A stretch of 64,000 nt of DNA from assembly GCF_011682045.1 (NCBI RefSeq), contig NZ_VVIW01000010.1, forward strand, positions 124,001 to 188,000, read 5' to 3'. Origin of the DNA: Massilia aquatica. Its GTDB lineage: Bacteria > Pseudomonadota > Gammaproteobacteria > Burkholderiales > Burkholderiaceae_D. The notes beneath the pieces were generated by a model. It searched no databases. It was not told the origin of the DNA and worked only from the letters and a program-made list of their open reading frames with translations. Made by a program: the position numbers and the translations under genes. The stretch's first letter is position 1. Each line of letters opens with the position of its first letter. This document shows positions 43,138-51,436 of this stretch, one piece after another.

Positions 43138-44151
43138 TTATGGCTTGATTTGCGCGAGTACGTCAGCTATTGCCTTGATCACCGCCTGCGGCTGGTCGGC
43201 CTGGATAATATGGCCGGCGCCCGGCACCACCCGGTGCGTACTGCGCGTGGACAGCGCCGCCATCTCCTGGTGGATCGCGTAGTTTTCCTTTTCCGTTGCC
43301 TTGTTCAACTCGCTTTGCGGTTTGCCCGGAATGGCATACGGCGACACGCCGCGCGTGAGCACCATCAGTGGCAGGTCGCCAAAGGGCTTGCGCGCCGCGC
43401 GCAGCTGGGCGTTGCTGACCTCGAAAGCGTCTTCCTCGGCGTTGCGCGCGCGCCAGTAGGCGGGCGAGGTGAGCGAGGCGAGGTAGGCGGCGTTGAGGGC
43501 GCGGCCGAATTGCGGCTGGACCCCACCCGTGCAGTTGGTGAACAGCTCACTGCCGGGAACAAAGCCTTTTTTGGCTTGGGCCTCGCAGGCGTTGGCGTAC
43601 TCGAGGCTGCCCGCCATCATCTCCTTGAACTTGCCTTTCGAGACGACATTGATGCGGTCCATTTCATCTTCATGGTGGCCTTCGACCAGCACCAATCCCT
43701 TGACTTCATCGGGATAGCGGTAGGTGAACAACTGCACGTTGGCGCCGCCCAGGGAATTGCCGACCAGGACGTAAGGCGGCGCAATGCCGGCCTTGCCCAG
43801 GGCGGCGTGCAAGTCTTCCACCACGTTGGCCGAGGTGTTCGGGCGCGGCGACGGGTCGCTGAAGCCCATGCCGGCGCGGTCGAAGATGCAGGCGCGCGTC
43901 TGCTTGGCCACCTCCGGCTGCACGTTGTGCCAGACCCAGCCTCCCATGCCGGACGGCGCGTCGAAGATGACCGTGTTCGCTCCGGAGCCGCTGCAATACA
44001 GGTTCAGGCGCCGTCCGCCGATATCGACCAGTTGATTTGGGTGGGAAAACGCGAGCCCGGCATCGACCGCGGAGGGGGCCTGGGCAAAGCTGGAAGCGCC
44101 GCACACTGCGGCGATGACGGTCACGGATAAACGCAAGGCGAAACGTGGCAT
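43138..44151 (-). CDS. secreted alpha/beta hydrolase
   Basis: The 337-residue protein has a signal peptide (about 1-22) and an alpha/beta hydrolase domain with the nucleophile elbow G-N-S-L-G-G near 121 and a terminal G-A-G-H-I-I for the His. The oxyanion region is F-D-A-P-S-G-M-G-G. This is a general esterase-like form; the substrate is unknown. It ends 52 bp before the nucleotidyltransferase start but probably has its own promoter. Confidence 0.82.
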   Translation of the reverse strand: MPRFALRLSVTVIAAVCGASSFAQAPSAVDAGLAFSHPNQLVDIGGRRLNLYCSGSGANTVIFDAPSGMGGWVWHNVQPEVAKQTRACIFDRAGMGFSDPSPRPNTSANVVEDLHAALGKAGIAPPYVLVGNSLGGANVQLFTYRYPDEVKGLVLVEGHHEDEMDRINVVSKGKFKEMMAGSLEYANACEAQAKKGFVPGSELFTNCTGGVQPQFGRALNAAYLASLTSPAYWRARNAEEDAFEVSNAQLRAARKPFGDLPLMVLTRGVSPYAIPGKPQSELNKATEKENYAIHQEMAALSTRSTHRVVPGAGHIIQADQPQAVIKAIADVLAQIKP

Positions 44152-44731
44152 GGCGAACGTCTTTCTTGTTGGATGGGGATGCCGTCGGATGCGGCTTCCA
44201 GAGTTGCATCATAGATTATTTACTATTTCTTGAGGAGGTGAGGCGGCGAACTAATTTGACAGCGCGCCTTGCTGGCGTTGGCGCGCTTGCCATATGCACG
44301 TGCACGCGGCGAGCGCCGTGACTGGTGCGAACCTGTGCATAGATGCATGCGGCTGCAGCGGAAGATTCTGCGCGCGAAGGCGCGATGCAAAGGTGCGGGG
44401 CGATGTGCGCGATGGTGGTGCGCTGTCGCCAATCTGCATATGCATGCAGATGCCTGATTCGACATCACACCGTGCCGGGCGCATACCGCTGAGCCCTGAA
44501 ACGTACGCGCACATCAACAGGCGGCGATCTGGCCGGCACTGCCGTTGCAGTGTGGATCGTCACTCTGGCGTGTCGAGGGACGACGGTGCACATCCGTCGC
44601 TCGCGGTCCTGCCTGGACCGTCAACGACGTACCGTCCGGACGGCATGCGCACGGCGTGGATACCACGCAGGCTCCATCACGTTTGTGCAGGTGGACCGAT
44701 GGCGCCCGCATGCCGGCAGCGCCACCGGACC
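44152..44731. other. interval without a supported gene
   Basis: About 580 bases between the hydrolase and the KGG protein hold no open frame with a domain or ribosome binding site. The only long frames are shadows with unnatural Arg/Cys-rich composition. The minus-strand promoter of the hydrolase gene must lie near 44152-44250. I see nothing else. Confidence 0.5.
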
Positions 44732-45142
44732 TTAATCCGCCGCCTTGTCCTTGGGCTTTTCCTTGCTGCCCTGGCGTGCTCCCTTGGCGGCGGCGCCATC
44801 GCCATTGCCGGCGGCGGCGGCGGCGGCAGCACGCGCCGCCGACTGGCGGCTCTCGCCACCCTTGCGGCCAATGTCGGCCATGTGCTCGCGGTTGCGGCTG
44901 ACCGCTTCACCGCCTTTTTGCCCGGCCCGCCGCGCTTCTTCGGAATCAAATTCGTGCGCCGTGCCTTTTTGGTGGGCGGCCTGGCCGCCCTTGCTGGCAA
45001 TTTCGCGCTGCTGATTCTGGTCCATCGCCGCGAAGCCGCGCTTGGCGGGACCGCTGCCGCTGCCGCTGCCGCTGCCGCTCTTTTGCGCGTTGCCGCTTGA
45101 CGTACTGTTTTTGTTGCCTGCGCTTTCCTTACTTGTCGCCAT
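44732..45142 (-). CDS. KGG-motif stress protein (YciG/con-10-like)
   Basis: The 136-residue hydrophilic protein contains three KGG-type units (S-K-G-G-Q-A-A, Q-K-G-G-E-A-V, R-K-G-G-E-S-R) separated by about 20 residues, the form of con-10/YciG-like general stress proteins. The flanks are low-complexity: Ser-Gly repeats before and an Ala/Lys-rich tail after. Strong ribosome binding (AAGGAGAACG) precedes the ATG, and an ECF-like promoter lies at 45202-45230. Such proteins are induced in stress or stationary phase. Confidence 0.85.
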   Translation of the reverse strand: MATSKESAGNKNSTSSGNAQKSGSGSGSGSGPAKRGFAAMDQNQQREIASKGGQAAHQKGTAHEFDSEEARRAGQKGGEAVSRNREHMADIGRKGGESRQSAARAAAAAAAGNGDGAAAKGARQGSKEKPKDKAAD

Positions 45143-45201
45143 GTCGTTCTCCTTGTGTATGGATATCGGAACCCCGCTCTCGTGCGTTACCGGGCTTGTG
45201 G

Positions 45202-45230
45202 GTTAGAGAAGTGCTCAATTCAATAGTTCC
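45202..45230 (-). promoter_or_regulatory. ECF-sigma-like promoter of the KGG gene
   Basis: On the minus strand GGAACTAT (45230-45223) is followed after 15 bases by TCTAAC (45207-45202), matching the RpoE-type pattern GGAACT-N15/16-TCNAA. It lies in the 111-bp gap before the KGG gene, about 60 bases from its ATG. Confidence 0.6.
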
Positions 45231-45253
45231 CCTGCGATGGCGCTACGCGACCC

Positions 45254-45811
45254 TTAATCCGGTGGACGCGGGGTGCGGCGCGCATTGTTGTGCGGTTCCA
45301 TCGCGTCGATCGGCGTCGGCGGCGCGGTCAGGTCGTCGTCGAGTTCTTCCTTGCGCGCGGCCAGCCGCTCGCCCAGTTCCCCGAGGTCGAGGAGCGATTC
45401 GAGTGCCACATCGAAGATGTCGCGTTCTTCCTTGTCGATGTGGTGCGCCATCTCTTCGCCCAGCACCGTGACCGTGGCGTCGAAATGGTCGTCGCCCGGA
45501 TACATCACTTCGAGCTGGCTGATCAGGTCGCGCATGCCGCCGTGCTCGACGTCGGCTTCGTCCATCAGGTCACCGTCATCGATGACGGAGCGCAGCATGG
45601 GATAGAAAATCTCTTCCTCGATCATCGAGTGCAAGGTCAGTTCGTAGCAGATCTCGTCGACCAGCTCGAACTTGCGTTCGTCGTCGTCGTTGTCGTTCTC
45701 GCGCAGGCTTTCAAATTCGAGAAAAAGGCTTTTGACCTTTTCATGGTCGGCTTTCAGCAATTCGAGCGCGTCGATCGCCGCGCCGCTTTTTGGCTTACCG
45801 TGGGTAGACAT
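45254..45811 (-). CDS. hemerythrin-domain protein
   Basis: The 185-residue acidic protein has a hemerythrin-like four-helix pattern with H (A-D-H-E-K, about residue 23), H-S-M-I-E-E-E (about 61-67) and a later H-H-I-D-K-E-E-R-D-I-F motif. Such domains bind a di-iron centre and are linked to oxygen, NO or oxidative stress responses. It starts 33 bp after the phasin-like gene. The ATG at 45811 has a CGGAG site upstream. Confidence 0.85.
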   Translation of the reverse strand: MSTHGKPKSGAAIDALELLKADHEKVKSLFLEFESLRENDNDDDERKFELVDEICYELTLHSMIEEEIFYPMLRSVIDDGDLMDEADVEHGGMRDLISQLEVMYPGDDHFDATVTVLGEEMAHHIDKEERDIFDVALESLLDLGELGERLAARKEELDDDLTAPPTPIDAMEPHNNARRTPRPPD

Positions 45812-45843
45812 GGGTGAACTCCGTGGTGACTGTTTGCCGGCCG

Positions 45844-46218
45844 TTACTCCGGCCGGTGGTGGGGTGCGTGCGCCTCGCCGGACGAGCGCAGCAGGCGCTG
45901 CGCGGCACCGGCGCCGCCTGCCAGATCGAGCCCGGCGCCGGACAGCACGCCGCCCAGCTGCTGCTGATAGCTGTGCCAGTGGCCGATGGCCGGCTCGGCC
46001 GCGCGCGCCGCCACCAGCGCCAGCTGGAACGGATCGGGGCACGCCACCAGCGCACGTGCGGCGTTGATGGCGTCGCCGTTAAGTTGCCGGGCGAGCTGCA
46101 GATTGAGCTCGCTCAGCCTGCGTAGCGCATCGACACCCGCGCGCGCCAGCTCGGTGAGAAAATGGACCTGCGTGTCGAAGGGCGAATGCATCGGTGGTCG
46201 GTTTGAATAGGATGGCAT
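45844..46218 (-). CDS. phasin-like protein
   Basis: The 124-residue helical protein starts with F-D-T-Q-V-H-F-L-T-E-L and continues with an amphipathic helix pair, resembling phasin family granule-associated proteins; the C-terminus is Gly/Ala-rich. A good ribosome binding site (AAGGAACG) precedes the ATG at 46218. It is the first gene of the phasin-hemerythrin pair and lies downstream of an ECF-like promoter. Confidence 0.7.
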   Translation of the reverse strand: MPSYSNRPPMHSPFDTQVHFLTELARAGVDALRRLSELNLQLARQLNGDAINAARALVACPDPFQLALVAARAAEPAIGHWHSYQQQLGGVLSGAGLDLAGGAGAAQRLLRSSGEAHAPHHRPE

Positions 46219-46285
46219 GACGTTCCTTGTCGTAAAACATGGGGAAGGACGCTGTCGCGTTCAGGCGAACGTGCGTCGACATGTG

Positions 46286-46314
46286 ATAGACGTGACAAGG
46301 CGCGCCAAAGTTCC
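46286..46314 (-). promoter_or_regulatory. ECF-sigma-like promoter of the phasin-hemerythrin operon
   Basis: On the minus strand GGAACTTT (46314-46307), a 15-base spacer and GTCTAT (46291-46286) fit the RpoE-type consensus. The spacing is within one base of the second such promoter at 45202-45230, which supports co-regulation of the cluster. Confidence 0.65.
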
Positions 46315-46361
46315 ACGAACTTTGCGCGAAGGCGCGTTAGGTCAAGCGGGAAGGGAGTAAA

Positions 46362-46384
46362 GGGCCGCCGCGAACGGGCGGCCC
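46362..46384 (-). terminator. terminator downstream of the oxidoreductase gene
   Basis: An 8-bp GC-rich stem (GGGCCGCC with GGCGGCCC, loop of 7 bases) lies 38 bases past the stop of the NADP-dependent oxidoreductase gene. On the minus strand it is followed by TTTACTCCC, a short T-rich tail. Confidence 0.55.
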
Positions 46385-46422
46385 GGTGCTTCAGATCATA
46401 TTAATGGTGCGCGGCGCATGGC

Positions 46423-47454
46423 TTACGCGTCCGCCACCTTGAGCACGAGCTTGCCGAAGTTTTTGCCTTCGAACAGCATCAACAGCGCTTCCGGGAAATT
46501 CTCAAGGCCGTCGACGACATCTTCGCGGCTCTTGAACGTGCCTTCCTGCATCCACTTGGCCATGGCGGCCACGCCCAGGTGATAGCGGTCGGCGTAGTCG
46601 AACACGACGATGCCTTCCATGCGCGCGCGGTTCACCAGCAAGGACAGGTAGTTGGCCGGACCCTTGACCGGGGTGGTGTTGTTGTACTGCGAAATGGCGC
46701 CGCAGATGACGATGCGCGCGCGCAGGTTGATGCGCGTGAGCACGGTGTCGAGGATCTCGCCGCCGACGTTGTCGAAGTAGACGTCCACGCCGTTCGGGCA
46801 ATGTTCTTTCAGGCCATCCTTGACCGCGCTGTTCTTGTAGTCGATGCAGGCGTCGAAGCCCAGTTCATTGACCACGAAGTCGCATTTTTCCTTGCCGCCG
46901 GCAATGCCGACCACGCGGCAGCCGAGCTGCTTGGCGACCTGGCCGACCGTCATGCCGACCGCACCCGCCGCGCCCGACACCACCACGGTCTCGCCGGCTT
47001 TCGGCTGGCCCGATTCGATCAGGCCGAAGTAGCCGGTCATGCCCGGCATGCCGAGCGTGTTGAGCCAGGTGGTCAGCGGCGCCATGGCCGGGAAGATCTT
47101 GTAGAAGTTGCCCGACTTGTCATCGGCCGCGCCGACCCAGTATTGCTGCACGCCGGTGCCGCCGGACACGGTGTCGCCGACTGCAAACTTGTCGGACTTG
47201 GAGGCGACGATCACGCCCACGCCGCCGGCGCGCATGGTTTCGCCAATGGCGACCGGGCGGATGTACGACTTGCCTTCGTTCATCCAGCCGCGCATGGCCG
47301 GGTCGAGCGACAGGTACAGGACCTTGATCACGATCTCGCCATCGGTGATCTCGCGCACTGGTTCGGTAAGTTGCTCCCAGTCGCTGCGTTTCGGCATCCC
47401 GACAGGGCGGGCGGCGAGGCGGAACTGCTGGTTCATCAGTGCGGCAGTGGTCAT
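46423..47454 (-). CDS. NADP-dependent zinc-free MDR oxidoreductase (CurA-like)
   Basis: The 343-residue protein belongs to the medium-chain reductase superfamily without zinc ligands. It has G-A-A-G-A-V-G-M-T-V-G-Q-V-A (about 157-170) as the NADP-binding loop, preceded by the P-G-M-T-G-Y motif. The N-terminal R-P-V-G-M-P and L-S-L-D-P-A-M-R-G-W signatures match the CurA/leukotriene B4 dehydrogenase group, which reduces the C=C bond of enones. It is divergent from purU. Confidence 0.87.
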   Translation of the reverse strand: MTTAALMNQQFRLAARPVGMPKRSDWEQLTEPVREITDGEIVIKVLYLSLDPAMRGWMNEGKSYIRPVAIGETMRAGGVGVIVASKSDKFAVGDTVSGGTGVQQYWVGAADDKSGNFYKIFPAMAPLTTWLNTLGMPGMTGYFGLIESGQPKAGETVVVSGAAGAVGMTVGQVAKQLGCRVVGIAGGKEKCDFVVNELGFDACIDYKNSAVKDGLKEHCPNGVDVYFDNVGGEILDTVLTRINLRARIVICGAISQYNNTTPVKGPANYLSLLVNRARMEGIVVFDYADRYHLGVAAMAKWMQEGTFKSREDVVDGLENFPEALLMLFEGKNFGKLVLKVADA

Positions 47455-47593
47455 GGCGAGTCCTTGGTTGAAGTGGTGATTTGCCTACTATACCGTAATT
47501 CTGCACGGGCGTGCTTTTTTGTAATGGAACGATTTTCCCTGACGCATGCGACAATACAAGGTTCGCAGTTTCCACGCCATTCACACCAAGACC

Positions 47594-48463
47594 ATGACGC
47601 ATCCAGAATACATATTGACCCTGTCCTGCCTCGACCAGCGCGGCATTGTGCACCGTGTGTCGGGCTTTCTCGCCGAGCATGGCTGCAACATCATCGATTC
47701 GGCCCAGTTCGGCGATGCCGAATCGAAGCTGTTTTTCATGCGCGTCCACTTTGCGCTGGAAGAGGGCGCCGTCGGCGACGCTGTGCTGCGCGCCGATTTC
47801 GAATCCCTGTGCACGCAGATGGGCATGAACGGGCAACTGCACGACGCCCGCGCCAAGCCGCGCGTGATGCTGATGGTCTCGAAAATCGGGCATTGCCTGA
47901 ATGATTTGCTGTTTCGCTACAAGAGCGGCCTGCTGCCGGTGGACATTCCAGCCATCGTGTCGAACCACATGGATTTTTACCAGCTGGCGGCCAGCTACAA
48001 CATTCCCTTCCACCACTTGCCGCTGGCGACCGGTGCGGATGCGGCGGCCAAAGAGGCGCAGGAAGCGCGCGTGCTCGACCTGATGCACACGCACAAGATC
48101 GACCTGGTGGTGCTGGCGCGCTACATGCAGATCCTGTCGCCGGGCCTGTGCGAGGCGATGCGCGGCAAGGCGATCAATATCCACCATTCGTTCCTGCCGA
48201 GTTTTAAAGGCGCCAAGCCGTATGCGCAGGCGCATCACCGCGGCGTGAAGCTGATCGGCGCGACCGCGCATTTTGTCACCGGCGATCTGGATGAAGGTCC
48301 GATCATCGAGCAGGATGTCGAGCGGGTCGATCACGCGATGGATGCCGATACCTTGAGCGCGATCGGGCGCGACGTCGAATGCGTGGTGCTGGCGCGCGCG
48401 GTGAAATGGTTCGTGGAGCACCGCATTTTGCAAAATGGCGACAAGACTGTCGTCTTCAAATAA
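47594..48463 (+). CDS. purU: formyltetrahydrofolate deformylase
   Basis: The 289-residue protein has an N-terminal ACT domain (about 5-85) and a C-terminal formyl-transfer domain with I-N-I-H-H-S-F-L-P-S-F-K-G-A (about 211-224) and the catalytic-site D-E-G-P-I-I-E-Q-D. PurU hydrolyses 10-formyl-THF to THF and formate, supplying formate for purine synthesis. The ATG at 47594 gives the family's usual N-terminus (M-T-H-P-E-Y-I-L-T-L-S-C); upstream frame sequence is not conserved. Confidence 0.93.
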   Translation: MTHPEYILTLSCLDQRGIVHRVSGFLAEHGCNIIDSAQFGDAESKLFFMRVHFALEEGAVGDAVLRADFESLCTQMGMNGQLHDARAKPRVMLMVSKIGHCLNDLLFRYKSGLLPVDIPAIVSNHMDFYQLAASYNIPFHHLPLATGADAAAKEAQEARVLDLMHTHKIDLVVLARYMQILSPGLCEAMRGKAINIHHSFLPSFKGAKPYAQAHHRGVKLIGATAHFVTGDLDEGPIIEQDVERVDHAMDADTLSAIGRDVECVVLARAVKWFVEHRILQNGDKTVVFK

Positions 48464-48496
48464 TTCAATTCAAAGAAGTTAAAGGCAGGCGTATCA

Positions 48497-49039
48497 ATGG
48501 CACTTAAAGCGACAATTTACAAGGCAGAGCTGCAGATTGCGGACATGGACCGCAACTACTACCAGGAGCACATCCTGACCCTGGCGCGGCATCCATCGGA
48601 GACCGACGAGCGGATGATGATCCGCCTGCTCGCGTTTGCCATCCACGCGAGCGAATCGCTGACCTTTACCAAGGGCCTGTTCGATACCGACGAACCGGAC
48701 CTGTGGCAAAAAGACCTGACCGGCGCGATCGAATTGTGGATCGAAGTCGGGCAGCCGGACGAAAAGCGCCTGATGAAAGCGTGCGGCCGCAGCGAGCGCG
48801 TGATCGTCTACAGCTACAGCGCGACCAGCCATATCTGGTACAAGCAGATCGCCAATAAACTCGAGCGCGCCAAGAACCTGACCGTGATTAACATCCCGGC
48901 CGACGCCAGCGCGCAGCTCGAAGCCCTTGCGCAGCGCAATATGCAGTTGCAGTGCACGATCCAGGACGGCCAGATCTACCTGACCGACAGCGTCAACACG
49001 GTGCTGATCGAGCGCGAGGATTTCAAGGCGCTGCGTTAA
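48497..49039 (+). CDS. yaeQ: YaeQ family protein
   Basis: The 180-residue protein starts M-A-L-K-A-T-I-Y-K-A-E-L, the hallmark of YaeQ, and has the family features H-P-S-E-T-D-E-R-M-M and later D-L-T-G-A-I-E-L-W-I-E-V-G. YaeQ was reported as a suppressor linked to RfaH function in E. coli, but its role is not firmly known. It lies 33 bp after purU and may be cotranscribed. Confidence 0.9.
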   Translation: MALKATIYKAELQIADMDRNYYQEHILTLARHPSETDERMMIRLLAFAIHASESLTFTKGLFDTDEPDLWQKDLTGAIELWIEVGQPDEKRLMKACGRSERVIVYSYSATSHIWYKQIANKLERAKNLTVINIPADASAQLEALAQRNMQLQCTIQDGQIYLTDSVNTVLIEREDFKALR

Positions 49040-49056
49040 ACCAGCGCGCCCCAAGC

Positions 49057-49989
49057 TCAGGGCTTGACGCTGCGGTCCAGAAACTCCAGCATGGCCGCCG
49101 CGATCTCCTTGCCATGGGTTTCGAGGGCGAAGTGGCCGGTGTCGAGGAAACGCACTTCGGCCTTGGGATTGTCGCGCTTGAATGCCTCGGCGCCGGCCGG
49201 GGTGAAGAACGGATCCTTGTTGCCCCAGATTGCCAATGTCGGCGGCTGGTAACGGCGGAAATAATCGTGCAGCTGCGCATACTGCCTGATGTTCTGGCCG
49301 TAGTCGAGCAGCAGGTCCATCTGCGCCTCGACGCCGATGCGCTCGATGGCCGCGTGGGCCAACTGGTAGCTTTCCGGCGCAATCAGCGAAGCATCCCGCA
49401 CGCCTTCCGTGTACTGCCACTTGATCATGTCAGCCGTGTTAAAGCGGCGCAGCGCCTCGCGGTTGGCGGCGCTCGGCTCGGCCCAGGCCCGGCGCATGTC
49501 GGCCCATCCCGCACTCAATCCCTCTTCATAGGCATTGCCGTTCTGGCTCACCAGCGCGGTCACCTTGTGCGGGTTGTTGACCGCCAGGCGCCAGCCAACC
49601 GGCGCGCCATAGTCGAACACATACATGGCGTAGCGCTCCATGCCTTTGGCCACCGTCAACGCGTCGATCACCGATGTCAGCTTGTCGAAGGTGTAGTTGA
49701 ACTTGACTCCCGGTTTGACGCTGGTCTGCCCGAAGCCTGGCAGGTCGGGGGCGATCACATGGTATTTTGCGGCCAGTTGCGGGATCAGCTCGCGGAACAT
49801 GTGCGACGAGGCGCCAAAGCCGTGCAACAGCAGCACTGCCGGCGCGTTGGGTGAGCCGGCTTCGCGGTAGAACACCTGCACGCCCTGGATGTCGATTGTC
49901 TTGTGGTGGACTTGCACCGGAACTGGTGCGGCGTTGGCGGTGAGCGCAGTGGCGAGGGCGGCGGCTAACAGTGTGTTGTTGGGGTTCAT
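49057..49989 (-). CDS. secreted alpha/beta hydrolase, epoxide hydrolase/dehalogenase-like
   Basis: The 310-residue protein has a signal peptide (about 1-20) and an alpha/beta hydrolase domain with L-L-H-G-F-G-A-S-S-H near 55, an aspartate nucleophile in V-F-D-Y-G-A-P-V-G-W (about 125), and a terminal D-T-G-H-F. An Asp nucleophile with D-Y-G-A is the form of epoxide hydrolases and haloalkane dehalogenases. It is divergent from a CGNR regulator and shares an operator-rich promoter region. Confidence 0.83.
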   Translation of the reverse strand: MNPNNTLLAAALATALTANAAPVPVQVHHKTIDIQGVQVFYREAGSPNAPAVLLLHGFGASSHMFRELIPQLAAKYHVIAPDLPGFGQTSVKPGVKFNYTFDKLTSVIDALTVAKGMERYAMYVFDYGAPVGWRLAVNNPHKVTALVSQNGNAYEEGLSAGWADMRRAWAEPSAANREALRRFNTADMIKWQYTEGVRDASLIAPESYQLAHAAIERIGVEAQMDLLLDYGQNIRQYAQLHDYFRRYQPPTLAIWGNKDPFFTPAGAEAFKRDNPKAEVRFLDTGHFALETHGKEIAAAMLEFLDRSVKP

Positions 49990-50028
49990 GATTGTCCTTG
50001 AAGTGATGGGTATGGCATCCGTATAACC

Positions 50029-50110
50029 GTTATAATTGACTCAAACAGGTTACTTAACCGCAGTATGCGTGCGCTTTAGTAACCTGTCAACGACATTTTT
50101 AGGGGTTACT
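50029..50110. promoter_or_regulatory. divergent promoters with three GGTTACT half-sites
   Basis: ACAGGTTACT (50045-50054) and AGTAACCTGT (50078-50087) form a perfect 10-bp inverted repeat with a 23-base spacer. A third half-site GGTTACT (50104-50110) ends one base before the CGNR ATG. A minus-strand promoter for the hydrolase (TATAAC -10 at 50034-50029, TTAAGT -35 with 17-base spacer) overlaps the first half-site; a TTGACT -35 (50036-50041) could serve the regulator. It looks like an autoregulated switch. Confidence 0.6.
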
Positions 50111-50111
50111 A

Positions 50112-50711
50112 ATGACAAATGCAGGAATCCAGCGCGATGGCGGCCTGGCCGAGGCGCCGATCCTGGGCGACCATCTCGCCATGGACTTGATGAATACGCA
50201 GGCGCGCAGCAACGGCGCGCTCGTCGATTACTGGAACAGTGGTGGGGATGTGCTCGCCTGGCTGGCGCGTTGCGGCGTGGTGCCGGCGGAAGGGGGCATC
50301 GACCTGGACGTATTGCTGGCGCGCGCGACGGCGCTGCGTACACTGGCGCATCGGCTGATTGTTCAGCGCAAGGAGGACGAGCCGGGCGACGCCAGCGCGC
50401 TCAACCCGTATCTGCACGCCTACCTGAGCGCCCCGCATCTCGATCGCGACAGCGAGGGCAAGCTGATGTTGACGCGCATGGCGCGCGGCGACGCGCTGGC
50501 ATCGTTGCTGGGACCGGTCGCCGAATCGGTGGCGCAGTTACTGGTGGACGGTGATTTCACGCTCGTCAAGCAGTGCGAGCACCCCGACTGCATCCTCTGG
50601 TTCTACGACCGCACCAAGGCGCACAAGCGCCGCTGGTGCAGCATGGCCTTGTGCGGCAATCGCTACAAGGCCGCCCAGTTCAGAAAACGCAGCAGTGGCG
50701 AGACACAGTAG
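50112..50711 (+). CDS. CGNR zinc finger regulator with ABATE domain
   Basis: The 199-residue protein has an ABATE-type N-terminal domain (G-D-H-L-A-M-D-L-M-N-T, about 20-30) and a C-terminal CGNR zinc finger: C-E-H-P-D-C then C-x4-C-G-N-R near 180-184. It is a putative stress-responsive transcription factor family. It is divergent from the secreted hydrolase and has half-sites right up to its start, so it probably controls both. Confidence 0.87.
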   Translation: MTNAGIQRDGGLAEAPILGDHLAMDLMNTQARSNGALVDYWNSGGDVLAWLARCGVVPAEGGIDLDVLLARATALRTLAHRLIVQRKEDEPGDASALNPYLHAYLSAPHLDRDSEGKLMLTRMARGDALASLLGPVAESVAQLLVDGDFTLVKQCEHPDCILWFYDRTKAHKRRWCSMALCGNRYKAAQFRKRSSGETQ

Positions 50712-50857
50712 ACCAGGTCAGGCGTTTTTTTGCACGGCGCGTTTGCGGCGCCATGGTCATTCCTTGGGATTGGGTTTCCCCGGACCGGGCGTCGCAAATA
50801 GTACGTCAAGCGCCAATGCAAAATTATCGTTTTTGAAACCGTTGTTTAATCATCAAA

Positions 50858-50934
50858 ACGCCAAATGCCTTGGAGTACCTAGTTCTTTTGGCGTGGGAGG
50901 TATTGGCCCCAACGCAGCATCGCTACGATATAAT
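50858..50934 (+). promoter_or_regulatory. promoter region of the copper operon with an ACGCCAAA inverted repeat
   Basis: ACGCCAAA (50858-50865) and TTTGGCGT (50887-50894) form an 8-bp perfect inverted repeat with 21 bases between. A perfect TATAAT lies at 50929-50934, seven bases before the ATG of the first gene, so a start at +7 would make the transcript leaderless. No ribosome binding site is present upstream of that ATG, which fits. Confidence 0.5.
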
Positions 50935-50941
50935 TCACCCC

Positions 50942-51343
50942 ATGAATATGAAGTCGACAAAGTGGCGCCTGCAAATCTGGATCGCGTGTCTTGCGATCCT
51001 GATGAACGTGCTCGCTCCCTCGATTTCGCACGCGCTGGCGGCCGTTCGCGCCGACTCTCCCGGCGCCGATATCTGCTTCACCGATCCCGGCATGCGCGCC
51101 GCACCCGCCGTCGAAGCCATCAGCTTCGTCGCCGCGCAGCTCGAGCACTCCGACGCCGGCATGATGCAGGACTGCGGCTACTGCCTTCCGCACGCCGGCA
51201 GCTACTCGCTGATGCCGAACCAGATCACCGGCATGGCCATCCTCGGCGGCCACGAGCTGCGCCCGTTCCTGTTCTATCGCGCGCCGCAGCCGCTGCTCGC
51301 GCTCACCGCCGCTCCACCGCGCGGCCCGCCTTCGGTTCTCTGA
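50942..51343 (+). CDS. DUF2946 family protein
   Basis: The 133-residue protein has an N-terminal signal/hydrophobic segment, then a Cys-x-x-Cys-x-x-x-His motif (C-G-Y-C-L-P-H), and near the C-terminus L-R-P-F-L-F-Y-R-A-P, a DUF2946 pattern. This family often sits in copper uptake clusters. It is the first gene before the PCu(A)C chaperone. The ATG at 50942 is preferred; upstream in-frame starts lack a ribosome binding site too. Confidence 0.75.
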   Translation: MNMKSTKWRLQIWIACLAILMNVLAPSISHALAAVRADSPGADICFTDPGMRAAPAVEAISFVAAQLEHSDAGMMQDCGYCLPHAGSYSLMPNQITGMAILGGHELRPFLFYRAPQPLLALTAAPPRGPPSVL

Positions 51344-51436
51344 TGGATATTGCGGCGCCCCGCGCGCCGCACCCTTGCGACCTTGCGCGCCTGCCCGGCA
51401 GGCCCGCGTCTACAGAACCTGTTACAGAGAACCACC

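Noticed and set aside
44294-45100. 268-codon frame over the KGG protein gene
   Set aside because: Antisense shadow; the first half is a mixture of Cys/Arg-rich sequence and the second lies over the KGG gene.
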